From an uncultured Bacilli bacterium (GTDB taxonomy: Bacteria > Bacillota_I > Bacilli_A > RF39 > UBA660), in the NCBI GenBank assembly GCA_944331885.1, contig CALVJF010000047.1:1-6554 (forward strand): 6,554 bases of DNA, in the 5' to 3' direction. Both the position numbers and the translations under genes were made by a program. The notes beneath the pieces were generated by a model. It saw only the letters and a list, made by a program, of their open reading frames with translations, made no database searches and was not told where the DNA came from. Position 1 is the first letter of the stretch. Each line of letters starts with the position of its first letter. This document shows positions 1 to 4,640 of the stretch, piece after piece.

Positions 1-214
1 AATGAGCAGTAGTTGCTGCACTAGTAATAGTAATACCTCTTTCTTTTTCTTGTTCCATCCAGTCCATTTGTGATTCTCCATCATGAGTTTCACCAATTTT
101 ATGAGTTATACCTGTATGAAACAAAATTCTTTCAGTAGTAGTAGTTTTACCAGCATCAATATGAGCCATTATTCCAATATTTCTAATTTTATCAATTGTA
201 ACGTCTCTAGCCAT
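1..214 (-). CDS. fusA: Elongation factor G, N-terminal part (runs off the left edge)
   Basis: EF-G is the GTPase that drives translocation of tRNA and mRNA on the ribosome. Only the first 71 codons are in the window; the rest lies beyond position 1. The translation opens [20 protein letters not shown]. It shows the P-loop AHIDAGKT (about residues 17-24), then [11 protein letters not shown], the [12 protein letters not shown] segment, and the switch I stretch RGITITSAA. This is an almost perfect match to known bacterial EF-G. The start is ATG at 214 with an AGGAGG site 5 nt upstream. It follows rpsG by 15 nt and is the third gene of the rpsL-rpsG-fusA operon, the usual str operon order. Nothing is odd in the visible part. 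Assignment is firm, but the completeness of the gene cannot be judged. Confidence 0.97.
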   Translation of the reverse strand, partial: MARDVTIDKIRNIGIMAHIDAGKTTTTERILFHTGITHKIGETHDGESQMDWMEQEKERGITITSAATTAH

Positions 215-229
215 AATTTCCTCCTACTA

Positions 230-697
230 TTACCATCTATAATGTGCAAATGCTTTATTAGCTTCTGCCATTTTATGAGTATCTTCACGTTTTTTAACGG
301 CACCACCAATGCCTTTTGCAGCATCCATAATTTCATTTGCTAAATTTATAGCCATACCTTTACCATTTCTTAACTTAGCATAATTTACTAACCAACGTAA
401 TGCTAAAGCTTGACTTCTATCATCACTAACTTCAATAGGTACTTGATAGTTAGATCCACCAACACGACGAGATTTAACTTCTAATGCTGGCTTAACATTT
501 TCTAAAGCTTTATTATAAACTTCCATAGCATCTTCGCCAGTTTGTTTATTTATAATATCAAAAGCTTCATATAAAATTCTTTGAGCAGTACCCTTTTTTC
601 CATCTTGCATAATTTGGTTAACTAACTTAGTAACAACCTTTGAATTATAAATAGGATCAGGTAATACGTCTCTTTTTATTGCACGTCTCTTACGCAT
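230..697 (-). CDS. rpsG: 30S ribosomal protein S7
   Basis: S7 is a primary 16S rRNA binding protein that nucleates assembly of the 30S head and lines the E site. At 155 aa it has the normal length for Bacillota. Recognisable blocks are [14 protein letters not shown] at the N-terminus, the [12 protein letters not shown] helix, [20 protein letters not shown] in the middle (about residues 67-86, the conserved RNA-binding and beta-hairpin region), and the C-terminal [20 protein letters not shown]. The ATG at 697 has an AAAGGAGG site 7 nt upstream. It sits 32 nt after rpsL and 15 nt before fusA, so it is co-transcribed. In E. coli S7 represses the str operon by binding the S12-S7 spacer. Here that spacer is only 32 nt, so any such control would have to use the leader ahead of rpsL. 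Confidence 0.98.
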   Translation of the reverse strand: MRKRRAIKRDVLPDPIYNSKVVTKLVNQIMQDGKKGTAQRILYEAFDIINKQTGEDAMEVYNKALENVKPALEVKSRRVGGSNYQVPIEVSDDRSQALALRWLVNYAKLRNGKGMAINLANEIMDAAKGIGGAVKKREDTHKMAEANKAFAHYRW

Positions 698-729
698 TAT
701 TTCTCCTCCTTTACATTAATTTTTAATTA

Positions 730-1140
730 TTATTTAGGTCTCTTAGTACCATATTTACTACGACCTTGTTTTCTATTGTTAACTCCTTGAGTATCAAGAG
801 CACCACGAACAATATGATAACGAACACCGATTAAGTCTTTTACACGACCACCACGTACTAATACTACGCTATGTTCTTGTAAATTATGACCTTCACCTGG
901 AATATAAGTATCAACTTCACGACCATTTGATAATCTAACACGAGCATATTTTCTTAGAGCTGAGTTAGGTTTCTTAGGTGTACGAGTACCTACTCTAGTA
1001 CAAACACCTCTTTTTTGTGGACTAAAAGTTTCAATAGTCTTACGTTCCATACTATTAAATCCTATATTTAATACTGGGCTTTTACTTTTCTTTGTTTTCG
1101 CTTTTCTGTTCTTTCTTACAAGTTGATTAATAGTTGGCAT
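730..1140 (-). CDS. rpsL: 30S ribosomal protein S12
   Basis: S12 sits at the decoding centre of the 30S subunit and influences accuracy and streptomycin response. The protein has 136 aa. Residues about 17-40 form the insertion typical of Firmicutes S12 relative to E. coli (offset 13). [41 protein letters not shown] and [10 protein letters not shown] are all present. Lys56 (E. coli gene-numbering K43) and Lys101 (K88) are wild type, so classical high-level streptomycin resistance is not indicated. Asp102 (D89, the residue modified by RimO where that enzyme exists) is kept. The odd point is KDLIGVRYH where nearly all bacteria have KDLPGVRYH: Ile104 replaces Pro91. The ATG at 1140 follows a GGAGG site by 5 nt. 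It is the first gene of the str operon, with its own promoter and a leader of about 90 nt. Confidence 0.98.
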   Translation of the reverse strand: MPTINQLVRKNRKAKTKKSKSPVLNIGFNSMERKTIETFSPQKRGVCTRVGTRTPKKPNSALRKYARVRLSNGREVDTYIPGEGHNLQEHSVVLVRGGRVKDLIGVRYHIVRGALDTQGVNNRKQGRSKYGTKRPK

Positions 1141-1229
1141 ATTATCCTCCTCTCATATACACACAACCTGGTGTATCATATTCCCCTTTAAACAAGGTTC
1201 CACCATAGTAGAACCTAAATTTAAAATGC
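1141..1229 (-). promoter_or_regulatory. Structured 5' leader of rpsL (candidate regulatory RNA)
   Basis: About 90 nt lie between the predicted transcription start and the rpsL start codon. They contain an 8-bp hairpin (1196-1215; GGTTCTAC pairs with GTGGAACC, one G-U, loop TATG) and a second 6-bp hairpin (1157-1162 with 1171-1176; ATACAC with GTGTAT). A short alternative CCTT/AAGG pairing, about 1182-1197, would share bases with the first hairpin. There is no U-tract, so this is not an attenuator of the terminator type; translational control is the simplest guess. The region also holds a 17-codon reading frame (1206-1153) ending just before the rpsL ribosome binding site. I do not recognise it as a named leader family. 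Confidence 0.5.
1196..1215 (-). promoter_or_regulatory. Hairpin 1 of the rpsL leader
   Basis: An 8-bp stem with a 4-nt loop, one G-U pair and GGAACC at its base, not followed by a T-run. It starts about 15-20 nt after the predicted transcript start. It is the most stable local structure in this leader and the likely core of any protein-binding site. Confidence 0.55.
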
Positions 1230-1235
1230 ACAAAT

Positions 1236-1264
1236 AATATAACATTAAAATATATGTAAGTCAA
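1236..1264 (-). promoter_or_regulatory. Promoter of the rpsL-rpsG-fusA operon
   Basis: A -35 box TTGACT (1264-1259), a 17-bp spacer and a -10 box TATATT (1241-1236). The TG one base upstream of the -10 makes it an extended -10 element. The -35 is duplicated as a tandem TTGACTTGACT; only the proximal copy has correct spacing. It lies directly downstream of the stop codon of the upstream hypothetical gene (1272). The start site is predicted near 1229. Confidence 0.8.
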
Positions 1265-1271
1265 GTCAATT

Positions 1272-1607
1272 TTAATAACCTTTAGTTACATAATTATCAC
1301 ATTTAATATATGGTACATATTTATAAACATAACCATCCTTTTTAATAATTACATAACCATCACAATCTTCTTTACTTAACTTTTCTACAACACCAATTTC
1401 AATTAACTCTTTTAACTCTACTTTTACTTCTTCATTACCTAGTGTCGCAGCATCCTTATACTTCATTACTAAACTTTGAAGCTCATCCTCAACTTTTTTA
1501 TAAACTTCAACCTTTTCCTTCCATGCAAATCCCAAAAAAATCAATAGCGAAAAAATAATTACCAAAATAACTCCCCATATGATACTCAACTTACGCATTT
1601 TATCCAT
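1272..1607 (-). CDS. Hypothetical single-pass membrane protein with C-terminal two-cysteine domain
   Basis: A 111-aa protein I cannot name. Residues 1-6 are basic (MDKMRK). Residues about 8-28 are a hydrophobic segment (IIWGVILVIIFSLLIFLGFAW) that acts as membrane anchor or uncleaved signal. The remainder is probably extracytoplasmic: a helical charged part, then CDGY (Cys82) and YIKCDNYVTKGY (Cys103) at the very end. The upstream neighbour has the same pattern: LxELIxxG, then C-x-GY, then IKCDxYxTxGY, with the two cysteines exactly 21 residues apart in both. The two are therefore paralogues and may each form a disulfide. It lacks the prepilin motif of its neighbour. The ATG at 1607 shares one base with the preceding stop (TAATG), so translation is coupled. 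An alternative ATG at 1598 cannot be excluded. No terminator follows; the rpsL promoter begins within 10 nt. Confidence 0.75.
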   Translation of the reverse strand: MDKMRKLSIIWGVILVIIFSLLIFLGFAWKEKVEVYKKVEDELQSLVMKYKDAATLGNEEVKVELKELIEIGVVEKLSKEDCDGYVIIKKDGYVYKYVPYIKCDNYVTKGY

Positions 1608-2038
1608 TAGCCAATATACCCTTCTGTTTCATAACTATCACATTTAATAAAAACATCAATATCCACTGTATTTTGATTTTTAAAATATTTTGCATAACCA
1701 TTACAATAGTTACCAGTATTTTCATCTACAATTTGTTTACTATAACCACCACTTATTAATTCATTTAAATAAACATTAACACTTCCATTATCTAAATCAA
1801 AAGGAACATCGTCATAATATGCTTGAGCAGATTGCAATAGCTCACTTTCTTTATGATAATAATAACTTTTATCAACATTATCAACAACTTCATTTGTATT
1901 AGTATCCCCATTTATAGATTCATTTAAAGAATTATATAAACGTAACACAAAAATCGAAGCTATTATTAAAAACAACAACAATATGGAAACAAAAATTATC
2001 ATCTCTCTTAGTCCCCAACCATGATTATTCAATGCCAT
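1607..2038 (-). CDS. Hypothetical type IV prepilin-like membrane protein
   Basis: A 143-aa protein starting MALNNHGWGLREMIIFV. The short polar leader ending in Gly7, then Trp8 (+1), Leu10 (+3) and Glu12 (+5), then about 20 hydrophobic residues (13-33), fits the class III prepilin signal G|(F/W)xxxE. The predicted cleavage is after Gly7, by a PilD/ComC-type peptidase. The region about 40-70 is polar and Asn/Ser-rich. The C-terminal domain carries YCNGY (Cys112) and IKCDSYETEGY (Cys133), shared with the next gene. I infer an extracytoplasmic domain with a possible disulfide. I chose ATG 2038, because GGGGAG lies 6 nt upstream and the in-frame GTG at 2056 falls on the predicted transcript start. 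It is first in a two-gene unit after the rplL terminator. A secretion or pilus role is inference; no assembly ATPase or peptidase is in the window. Confidence 0.75.
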   Translation of the reverse strand: MALNNHGWGLREMIIFVSILLLFLIIASIFVLRLYNSLNESINGDTNTNEVVDNVDKSYYYHKESELLQSAQAYYDDVPFDLDNGSVNVYLNELISGGYSKQIVDENTGNYCNGYAKYFKNQNTVDIDVFIKCDSYETEGYIG

Positions 2039-2044
2039 TTTTAT

Positions 2045-2050
2045 CTCCCC
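2045..2050 (-). promoter_or_regulatory. Ribosome binding site fixing the prepilin-like start
   Basis: GGGGAG followed by a 6-nt spacer to ATG 2038. This is good spacing and argues against the longer in-frame GTG at 2056, which has no upstream site of its own. Confidence 0.75.
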
Positions 2051-2062
2051 ATTCACTACACA

Positions 2063-2091
2063 ATTATAATATATTTTTCAATAAAATTAAA
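2063..2091 (-). promoter_or_regulatory. Probable promoter of the prepilin-like gene pair
   Basis: A perfect -10 TATAAT (2068-2063) with a 17-bp spacer to a weak -35 TTTAAT (2091-2086). It lies between the rplL terminator and the gene, with a predicted start near 2056 and an untranslated leader of about 18 nt. The weak -35 suggests modest activity. Confidence 0.55.
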
Positions 2092-2106
2092 GAGTCGTTT
2101 TAGCAA

Positions 2107-2134
2107 CAAAAAAGCACTAACTTTTGTTAGCGCT
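2107..2134 (-). terminator. Intrinsic terminator of the rplJ-rplL operon
   Basis: A 9-bp stem (AGCGCTAAC with GTTAGTGCT, one G-U), AAAA loop and a run of six T after the stem, beginning 8 nt after the rplL stop codon. It is a textbook factor-independent terminator and separates rplL from the downstream pair. Confidence 0.9.
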
Positions 2135-2141
2135 AATTTAA

Positions 2142-2510
2142 TTAAGCTAATTCTACAGTAGCTCCAGCTTCTTCTAATTGTGCTTTAATTTGTTCAGCTT
2201 CATCAGCAGGAATATTTTCTTTAATATTTCCACCATTATCAGCTAATGCTTTAGCTTCTACTAATCCTAATCCTGTTAATTCTTTTAAAATCTTAATAAC
2301 AGCAATCTTAGTAGCTCCAGCATCTTTTAATACAACAGTCTTAGTTGTACTTCCAGCTTCTTCTGCAGCAGCAGCAGGTGCAGCAGCAACAGCAACAGCA
2401 CTTGGATCTACTCCAAATTCTTCTTTCATAGCATCAACTAATTCTTTAACTTCAAGAATAGTCATTTCTTTTAAAGCACTAATAAAATCTTCTTTGTTTA
2501 ATTTAGCCAT
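2142..2510 (-). CDS. rplL: 50S ribosomal protein L7/L12
   Basis: L7/L12 is the multicopy, flexible stalk protein that recruits and activates translational GTPases. It has 122 aa. The N-terminal dimerisation and L10-binding domain is about residues 1-33 (NKEDFISALKEMTILEVKELVDAMKEEFGV). The hinge is alanine-rich (39-50). The C-terminal factor-binding domain is about 56-122, with GATKIAVIKILKELTGLGLVEAKAL and the closing EEAGATVEL. In the loop after EAKAL the usual DGAPKPIKEGV reads DNGGNIKENI: one residue shorter and without the prolines. ATG 2510 lies 19 nt after rplJ. The upstream AAAGGA is somewhat far from the start but acceptable when aligned to the anti-Shine-Dalgarno sequence. It is last in its operon, followed at once by the intrinsic terminator. 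Confidence 0.97.
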   Translation of the reverse strand: MAKLNKEDFISALKEMTILEVKELVDAMKEEFGVDPSAVAVAAAPAAAAEEAGSTTKTVVLKDAGATKIAVIKILKELTGLGLVEAKALADNGGNIKENIPADEAEQIKAQLEEAGATVELA

Positions 2511-2529
2511 CTAAATCATTCTTCCTTTC

Positions 2530-3021
2530 TTATTTTTCTAATTTTTCAGCATATAGGTTAAGACCAATAGCTAATTCCTTAACATATTGAATCATACCAC
2601 CAGCAAGCATTGTAAGTAATCCTTCTCTAGAAGGTATACTTGCATATTCTTTAATAGTTTGTAAATCAGCAACATCACCGCTAATTATACCAACTCTGAT
2701 ATCTACTTTATTATGGTCTTTAGCAAACTTATCAATAGCTTTAATTGGTTCAAGTAAGTCTTTACCAAATAAAATAGCATTTGGACCTTCTAAAAATCCA
2801 TCAAGATTAATTTTTAGATCATCCATCGCAATCTTAAGTAAAGTATTTTTATAAATCTTTACTTCAGAATTACAATTTCTAAGTTCTCTTCTTAAGTCGC
2901 TTAATTCAGAAACAGTCAAACCTTGATAAGTAAATAAAATAACTGATTCACTATTCTTTACATTGTCAATAATTTCTTTAACTATCTCTTTTTTAGCTTC
3001 TAAATTTACTTGACTTGCCAT
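2530..3021 (-). CDS. rplJ: 50S ribosomal protein L10
   Basis: L10 anchors the L12 dimers to the 23S rRNA at the base of the stalk, next to L11. At 163 aa it is of normal length. Family blocks are FTYQGLTVSELSDLRRELR (about residues 30-48), KIYKNTLLKIA (55-65) and LEGPNAILFGKD (77-88). The C-terminal helix that binds L12 dimers is about residues 138-163 (LAGGMIQYVKELAIGLNLYAEKLEK). The ATG at 3021 follows GGGAGG by about 6 nt. It is first in the rplJ-rplL unit, which has its own promoter and an L10 leader with an attenuator. In B. subtilis the L10-L12 complex binds the leader and promotes termination, and the same loop is expected here from the leader layout. Confidence 0.97.
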   Translation of the reverse strand: MASQVNLEAKKEIVKEIIDNVKNSESVILFTYQGLTVSELSDLRRELRNCNSEVKIYKNTLLKIAMDDLKINLDGFLEGPNAILFGKDLLEPIKAIDKFAKDHNKVDIRVGIISGDVADLQTIKEYASIPSREGLLTMLAGGMIQYVKELAIGLNLYAEKLEK

Positions 3022-3151
3022 TCTTTTCCTCCCTTAGATTCATATAAAAAGCTTTTCCCACAGGAAAAGCCATATACTTTCGTACATAAAGGTTTTTCCT
3101 CGGTAGGATTTACAAACAACCTACTTTCTTCGGAGATTCGCTTTTTAAAAC
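3022..3151 (-). promoter_or_regulatory. L10 leader (autoregulatory RNA)
   Basis: The spacer between rplA and rplJ, about 130 nt of transcript, has the L10-leader layout. CTCCGAAGAAAG is followed by the hairpin GTAGG...CCTAC (about 3103-3124), then CCGAGGAAAAACC, which with CTCCGAAGA forms the conserved internal-loop region where L10(L12)4 binds. A small GAAA-tetraloop hairpin follows (about 3074-3089). The last element is a terminator hairpin (3051-3070). GGAAAAACC (3099-3091) can pair with GGCTTTTCC (3071-3063), which occupies the 5' arm of the terminator and so acts as antiterminator. Protein binding would favour the terminator. The family call rests on sequence motifs and position. Confidence 0.9.
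3045..3070 (-). terminator. Attenuator (intrinsic terminator) in the L10 leader
   Basis: A perfect 8-bp stem GCTTTTCC/GGAAAAGC with loop TGTG, followed by five T. It sits about 25 nt before the rplJ start. It can be disrupted by pairing of its 5' arm with 3091-3099. It also catches read-through from rplA. Confidence 0.85.
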
Positions 3152-3157
3152 AATTAT

Positions 3158-3186
3158 ATTATATTAAATTAATTCCTAATTGTCAA
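3158..3186 (-). promoter_or_regulatory. Perfect-consensus promoter for rplJ-rplL
   Basis: TTGACA (3186-3181), exactly 17 bp, TATAAT (3163-3158). All twelve hexamer positions match the sigma-A consensus. The -35 lies inside the last codons of rplA (Phe-Asp-Asn) and the stop codon falls in the spacer. The predicted start is near 3151, giving a leader that contains the whole L10 regulatory RNA. Confidence 0.88.
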
Positions 3187-3874
3187 AAGAATTTTTATCT
3201 ACTTTGATACCAGGACCCATAGTAGTAGAAACAGAAATATTTTGGATAAATGTTCCTTTAACTACAGCAGGTTTAGCTTTAATAATAGTATTTACTAAAT
3301 ATTCTAAATTTTCAAGTAATTTACTATCATCAAAAGACACCTTACCAATTATGCTATGAATATTTCCATAAGAATCTGTCTTATATTCAATCATACCTTT
3401 TTTAATATCATTAACAGCCTTTTCAGTATTCATAGTAACTGTTCCAGTTTTAGGATTTGGCATCAATCCCTTTGGACCTAAGATACGACCAATTTTACCT
3501 AAGTTAGCCATCATGTCTGGAGTAGCTACGATAACATCAAAATCAAACCAATTTTCTTTTTGAATTTTATCGATCATATCAACATCACCAACGTAATCTG
3601 CACCAGCTTTTCTTGCAGCTTCAGCAGCTTCACCTTTGGCAATTACTAATACTTTCTTAACTTTTCCAGTTCCATGAGGTAATACAATAGATCCTCTAAG
3701 TTGTTGGTCAGCTTTTTTAGTATCCAAATTTAGTTTTAAAGCAACTTCAACTGTACTATCAAATTTAGTAGTAGAAGTTTCTTTAACTAATTTTATTGCT
3801 TCTTCTTTAGTATATAATTTATTCTTTTCTACTTTAGATGAAGCTTCCACATACTTCTTACCTAACTTTTTCAT
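3176..3874 (-). CDS. rplA: 50S ribosomal protein L1
   Basis: L1 forms the mobile stalk at the E site and, in many bacteria, represses its own operon by binding the rplK leader. At 232 aa it has the usual length. Domain I is N-terminal plus C-terminal, with [35 protein letters not shown] (about residues 38-72). The inserted domain II (about 73-160) includes the L1 signature [17 protein letters not shown]. The C-terminus returns to [15 protein letters not shown] and [13 protein letters not shown]. The RNA-binding face looks intact. The ATG at 3874 is preceded by AGGAGG at 5 nt spacing. It lies 44 nt after rplK with no terminator between, so the two form one unit. The promoter of rplJ-rplL is embedded in its last codons. 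Confidence 0.98.
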   Translation of the reverse strand: MKKLGKKYVEASSKVEKNKLYTKEEAIKLVKETSTTKFDSTVEVALKLNLDTKKADQQLRGSIVLPHGTGKVKKVLVIAKGEAAEAARKAGADYVGDVDMIDKIQKENWFDFDVIVATPDMMANLGKIGRILGPKGLMPNPKTGTVTMNTEKAVNDIKKGMIEYKTDSYGNIHSIIGKVSFDDSKLLENLEYLVNTIIKAKPAVVKGTFIQNISVSTTMGPGIKVDKNSFDN

Positions 3875-3918
3875 TTTTACCTCCTAATTGTGGTTTATTA
3901 AGCGGATTTATTAATAAA

Positions 3919-4509
3919 TTAATTTTCTTCTTCAGTTTTTTCTTTAGCACCGATAACTTCAACTTCTGCAGAACCCATTTCTTTAGCTTCTTCTTCCATC
4001 TTAGCTAATTCGGCATCACGTTTTGCAGCTTCAATTTCTTCTTTTTGTGCTTCTTTTTGTTGTTCAGCTAATTCAACATCATTAACACCTTTAACAGCAA
4101 CGCCCATGTTACGAGCAGTTCCTTCAATAATGTTCATAGCAGCTTCAACATCATAAGCATTTAAATCAGGCAATTTAGTTTCAGCAATACTTTTCAATTC
4201 TTCTTTTGAAATAGTAGCTACAACTTCATTAGCACCTTTTTGGCTACCTTTTTGAATTTTAGCAACCTTCTTAATTAAGAAAGCAGCAGGTGGAGTTTTT
4301 AATACGAAATCAAAACTTCTATCTTCATATAAAGAAATTTCAACAGGTACTATATCTCCCATCTTATCTCTAGTAGCGTCATTAAATTTAGTACAAAACT
4401 CTTGTAAATTAATTCCAGCAGGTCCTAAAACAGTACCAACAGGTGGTGCTGGAGTAGCTTTACCAGCAGGAATTTGTAACTTAATTCTTTTTACGACTTC
4501 TTTTGCCAC
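3919..4509 (-). CDS. rplK: 50S ribosomal protein L11 with a long acidic C-terminal extension
   Basis: L11 lies at the base of the L12 stalk on helices 43-44 of 23S rRNA. It acts in EF-G function and in stringent-factor activation. Residues 1-141 match the full normal protein: [51 protein letters not shown], and [16 protein letters not shown] at the usual C-terminus. It then continues in frame for 55 more residues, Glu/Lys/Ala-rich (17 Glu, 7 Lys), mostly predicted helix or coiled coil, and strongly negative. Thr26 replaces the conserved proline in APPVGPALG. I place the start at GTG 4509, since AGGAGGTG lies 6 nt upstream and the longer frame from 4518 begins inside that site. It is first in rplK-rplA, with a promoter at 4612-4640 and an L1-type leader. 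Confidence 0.96.
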   Translation of the reverse strand: MAKEVVKRIKLQIPAGKATPAPPVGTVLGPAGINLQEFCTKFNDATRDKMGDIVPVEISLYEDRSFDFVLKTPPAAFLIKKVAKIQKGSQKGANEVVATISKEELKSIAETKLPDLNAYDVEAAMNIIEGTARNMGVAVKGVNDVELAEQQKEAQKEEIEAAKRDAELAKMEEEAKEMGSAEVEVIGAKEKTEEEN

Positions 4510-4515
4510 GAAAAA

Positions 4516-4523
4516 CACCTCCT
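4516..4523 (-). promoter_or_regulatory. Ribosome binding site that fixes the rplK start at GTG 4509
   Basis: AGGAGGTG, then TTTTTC, then GTG GCA AAA GAA. The GTG within the site itself is in frame but would have no binding site. The start used here restores the common L11 opening (Met)-Ala-Lys. Confidence 0.85.
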
Positions 4524-4539
4524 ATAATAGTTTAACGGG

Positions 4540-4574
4540 TGTGGTCAAGGGCGTCCGCTTTTCTCCCTCCCACA
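4540..4574 (-). promoter_or_regulatory. L1-binding leader of rplK-rplA (23S L1-stalk mimic)
   Basis: TGTGG (4574-4570) pairs with CCACA (4544-4540) and GGG (4567-4565) pairs with CCC (4551-4549). They leave an asymmetric internal loop of GA against TTGA. Bacterial 23S rRNA at the L1 stalk (helices 76-77) has GGTGGGAGG facing CCTTGAAATACCACC, a very similar arrangement, and even GGACGCC recurs in the loop. In E. coli L1 represses rplK-rplA translation by binding such a mimic. Here the element ends about 17 nt before the rplK ribosome binding site, suited to translational control. Confidence 0.8.
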
Positions 4575-4611
4575 AAATCAACCATATAAAAAATATATAA
4601 TTGCAATCAAG

Positions 4612-4640
4612 ATAATATCACAAAACTTTCTAACAATCAA
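4612..4640 (-). promoter_or_regulatory. Promoter of rplK-rplA
   Basis: TTGATT (4640-4635), 17-bp spacer, TATTAT (4617-4612), with TG one base before the -10 (extended -10). The -35 overlaps the TGA stop codon of the upstream 209-aa gene. A second, weaker candidate, TTGATT (4610-4605), 16 bp, TATATG (4588-4583), would start transcription right at the L1-binding leader. Confidence 0.75.

Noticed and set aside
83..343. An 86-codon open frame on the plus strand
   Set aside because: It is antisense to the fusA start and the rpsG end, has no ribosome binding site, and its Ser/Phe/Asn-rich translation is a shadow of AT-rich coding DNA.
1264..1269. Distal copy of the TTGACT repeat as a second -35 for rpsL
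   Set aside because: It lies 22 bp from the -10, too far for normal recognition, and no second -10 is suitably placed.
2039..2056. Longer N-terminus of the prepilin-like protein from GTG 2056
   Set aside because: No ribosome binding site upstream, it coincides with the predicted transcript start, and the next ATG has GGGGAG at 6 nt and gives a normal short prepilin leader.
2510..2522. ATG ATT TAG mini-frame directly before the rplL ATG, suggesting a start-stop control element
   Set aside because: The upstream AAAGGA is too close to that ATG when aligned to the anti-Shine-Dalgarno sequence, while spacing to the true rplL ATG is acceptable. Probably coincidence.
3010..3207. A 65-codon open frame on the plus strand
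   Set aside because: It runs antisense through the L10 leader and the ends of rplJ and rplA. No ribosome binding site or family resemblance.
4583..4610. Second promoter TTGATT-16-TATATG before rplK
   Set aside because: Weaker than the extended -10 promoter at 4612-4640. Mentioned there as an alternative rather than listed separately.
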